Assembly: GCA_002402125.1 (NCBI GenBank)
Contig: NVVG01000054.1
Coordinates: 11,122-18,385 of the forward strand
Direction of reading: 5' to 3'
Length of the DNA: 7,264 nucleotides
Source: Moraxellaceae bacterium
GTDB lineage: Bacteria > Pseudomonadota > Gammaproteobacteria > Pseudomonadales > Ketobacteraceae
Below are positions 6,519 through 7,264 of this stretch, one piece after another (position 1 is the first letter of the stretch; the number at the start of each line of letters is the position of its first letter). The position numbers were made by a program, and so were the translations under genes. The notes under the pieces were generated by a model, which saw only the letters and a program-made list of their open reading frames with translations, searched no databases and had not been told where the DNA came from.

Positions 6519-7264
6519 ATGTTTGAAAAAGTACTGATTGCAAACCGGGGTGAAATTGCGGTCCGGGTCATCAAAACAGCAAAGTCACTCGGGTATAAAA
6601 CCGTTGCAGTCTACAGTGAAGCAGATGTAAATGCTCCTCACGTGCATTTAGCGGACGAAGCCGTCTGTATTGGTCAGGCTCCGGTTGGAGAGTCATATTT
6701 GCTTGCGGATAACATCTTGACTGCGGCAAAGAAAACCGGCGCAGAGGCCATTCACCCTGGTTATGGATTCCTGTCCGAGAACGCCGAGTTTTCTAATGCC
6801 TGTGAAAAAGCCAATATTGTATTTATCGGCCCGCCTTCATCCGCCATCCAACTAATGGGTAGCAAACGCCTATCGAAAATAGCGATGAAAAAAGCTAAAG
6901 TACCTTGTATAAATGGCTATGAGGGAGCGAGCCAGGAACTTGAAACCTTAGTGGTAGAAGCGAAGAAAATTGGCTTTCCGATTATGGTTAAAGCATCCGC
7001 CGGTGGCGGTGGCCGGGGTATGCGTCTGGTGTTGGAGGAATCCGAGCTTGAAGCACACATTAAAACTGCCCGCTCCGAAGCCGAGAATGCTTTTGGAAAC
7101 GGCGAACTGATTCTTGAAAAAGCCGTCATTAAACCTCGCCACATCGAAATACAGGTATTTGCGGATAAACACGGGAATGCTGTCTATCTTGGTGAGCGTG
7201 ATTGCTCAATTCAGCGTCGTCACCAAAAAGTTGTCGAAGAAGCCCCCTCGCCTTTCGTTGACCC
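6519..7264 (+). CDS. atuF: Geranyl-CoA carboxylase, alpha (biotin carboxylase/carrier) subunit (partial, C-terminus off the right edge)
   Basis: I translated the frame from ATG 6519; it is open for 248 codons to the window edge, roughly the first third of a subunit usually near 660 residues. The visible part is the biotin carboxylase half, which uses ATP and bicarbonate to carboxylate biotin. It has the N-terminal MFEKVLIANRGEIAVRV (1-17), HPGYGFLSEN (79-88), the glycine-rich ATP-grasp loop KASAGGGGRGM (158-168), an ATP-grasp segment EKAVIKPRHIEIQV (200-213) and RDCSIQRRHQKVVEEAPSP (227-245). The biotin attachment domain should lie beyond the window. Closely related methylcrotonyl- and acetyl-CoA carboxylase subunits share all these motifs, so the geranyl assignment comes from following atuC, atuD and atuE in pathway order. 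No strong Shine-Dalgarno is seen (only GAG-like bases near 6505-6513), but the start matches the conserved family N-terminus. The 92-nt gap after atuE shows no terminator. Confidence 0.88.
   Translation, partial: MFEKVLIANRGEIAVRVIKTAKSLGYKTVAVYSEADVNAPHVHLADEAVCIGQAPVGESYLLADNILTAAKKTGAEAIHPGYGFLSENAEFSNACEKANIVFIGPPSSAIQLMGSKRLSKIAMKKAKVPCINGYEGASQELETLVVEAKKIGFPIMVKASAGGGGRGMRLVLEESELEAHIKTARSEAENAFGNGELILEKAVIKPRHIEIQVFADKHGNAVYLGERDCSIQRRHQKVVEEAPSPFVD

Overview
The window holds most of an acyclic terpene utilization (atu) locus, the pathway by which bacteria degrade citronellol, geraniol and related acyclic monoterpenes. A partial TetR-family regulator (atuR-like, minus strand, cut by the left edge) is divergent from a plus-strand series atuA, atuC, atuD, atuE and the first third of atuF (cut by the right edge). 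The calls rest on protein motifs and on gene order, which matches the Pseudomonas aeruginosa atuRABCDEFGH cluster as I know it, except that atuB is absent between atuA and atuC. Moderate base composition, ordinary Shine-Dalgarno sites and this gene order suggest a gammaproteobacterium, perhaps a marine or environmental one. That placement is inference; I cannot name a genus.

Layout: positions 1-374 carry the 5' part of the regulator gene. Positions 375-620 are the divergent control region. It has a good candidate atuA promoter whose -35/-10 spacer is filled by a perfect inverted repeat (ACCAAGC-4-GCTTGGT, 495-512). A second, imperfect copy lies at 582-594, and a weaker back-to-back promoter faces the regulator. 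atuA follows at 621-2462 (possible start at 597), then atuC 2555-4171, atuD 4311-5474, atuE 5521-6426 and atuF from 6519 to the edge. All four gaps in the operon are short (92, 139, 46 and 92 nt) and show no terminator, so one transcript is likely. No gene-free stretch exceeds 300 bases.

How the genes work together, from established knowledge of the P. aeruginosa pathway: AtuD oxidises citronellyl-CoA to geranyl-CoA. AtuC (carboxyltransferase) and AtuF (biotin carboxylase/biotin carrier) together form geranyl-CoA carboxylase, which makes isohexenylglutaconyl-CoA. AtuE hydrates that product to 3-hydroxy-3-isohexenylglutaryl-CoA, which a lyase then cleaves. AtuA is needed for the pathway but its chemistry is not settled. 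AtuR represses the cluster.

I see no RNA genes, insertion sequences, CRISPR arrays or signs of recent transfer. The points worth a second look are the operator architecture, the missing atuB, a perfect 15-bp in-frame tandem duplication in atuE, the repeats and overlapping mini-ORF before the GTG start of atuD, and active-site features of AtuC, AtuD and AtuE.
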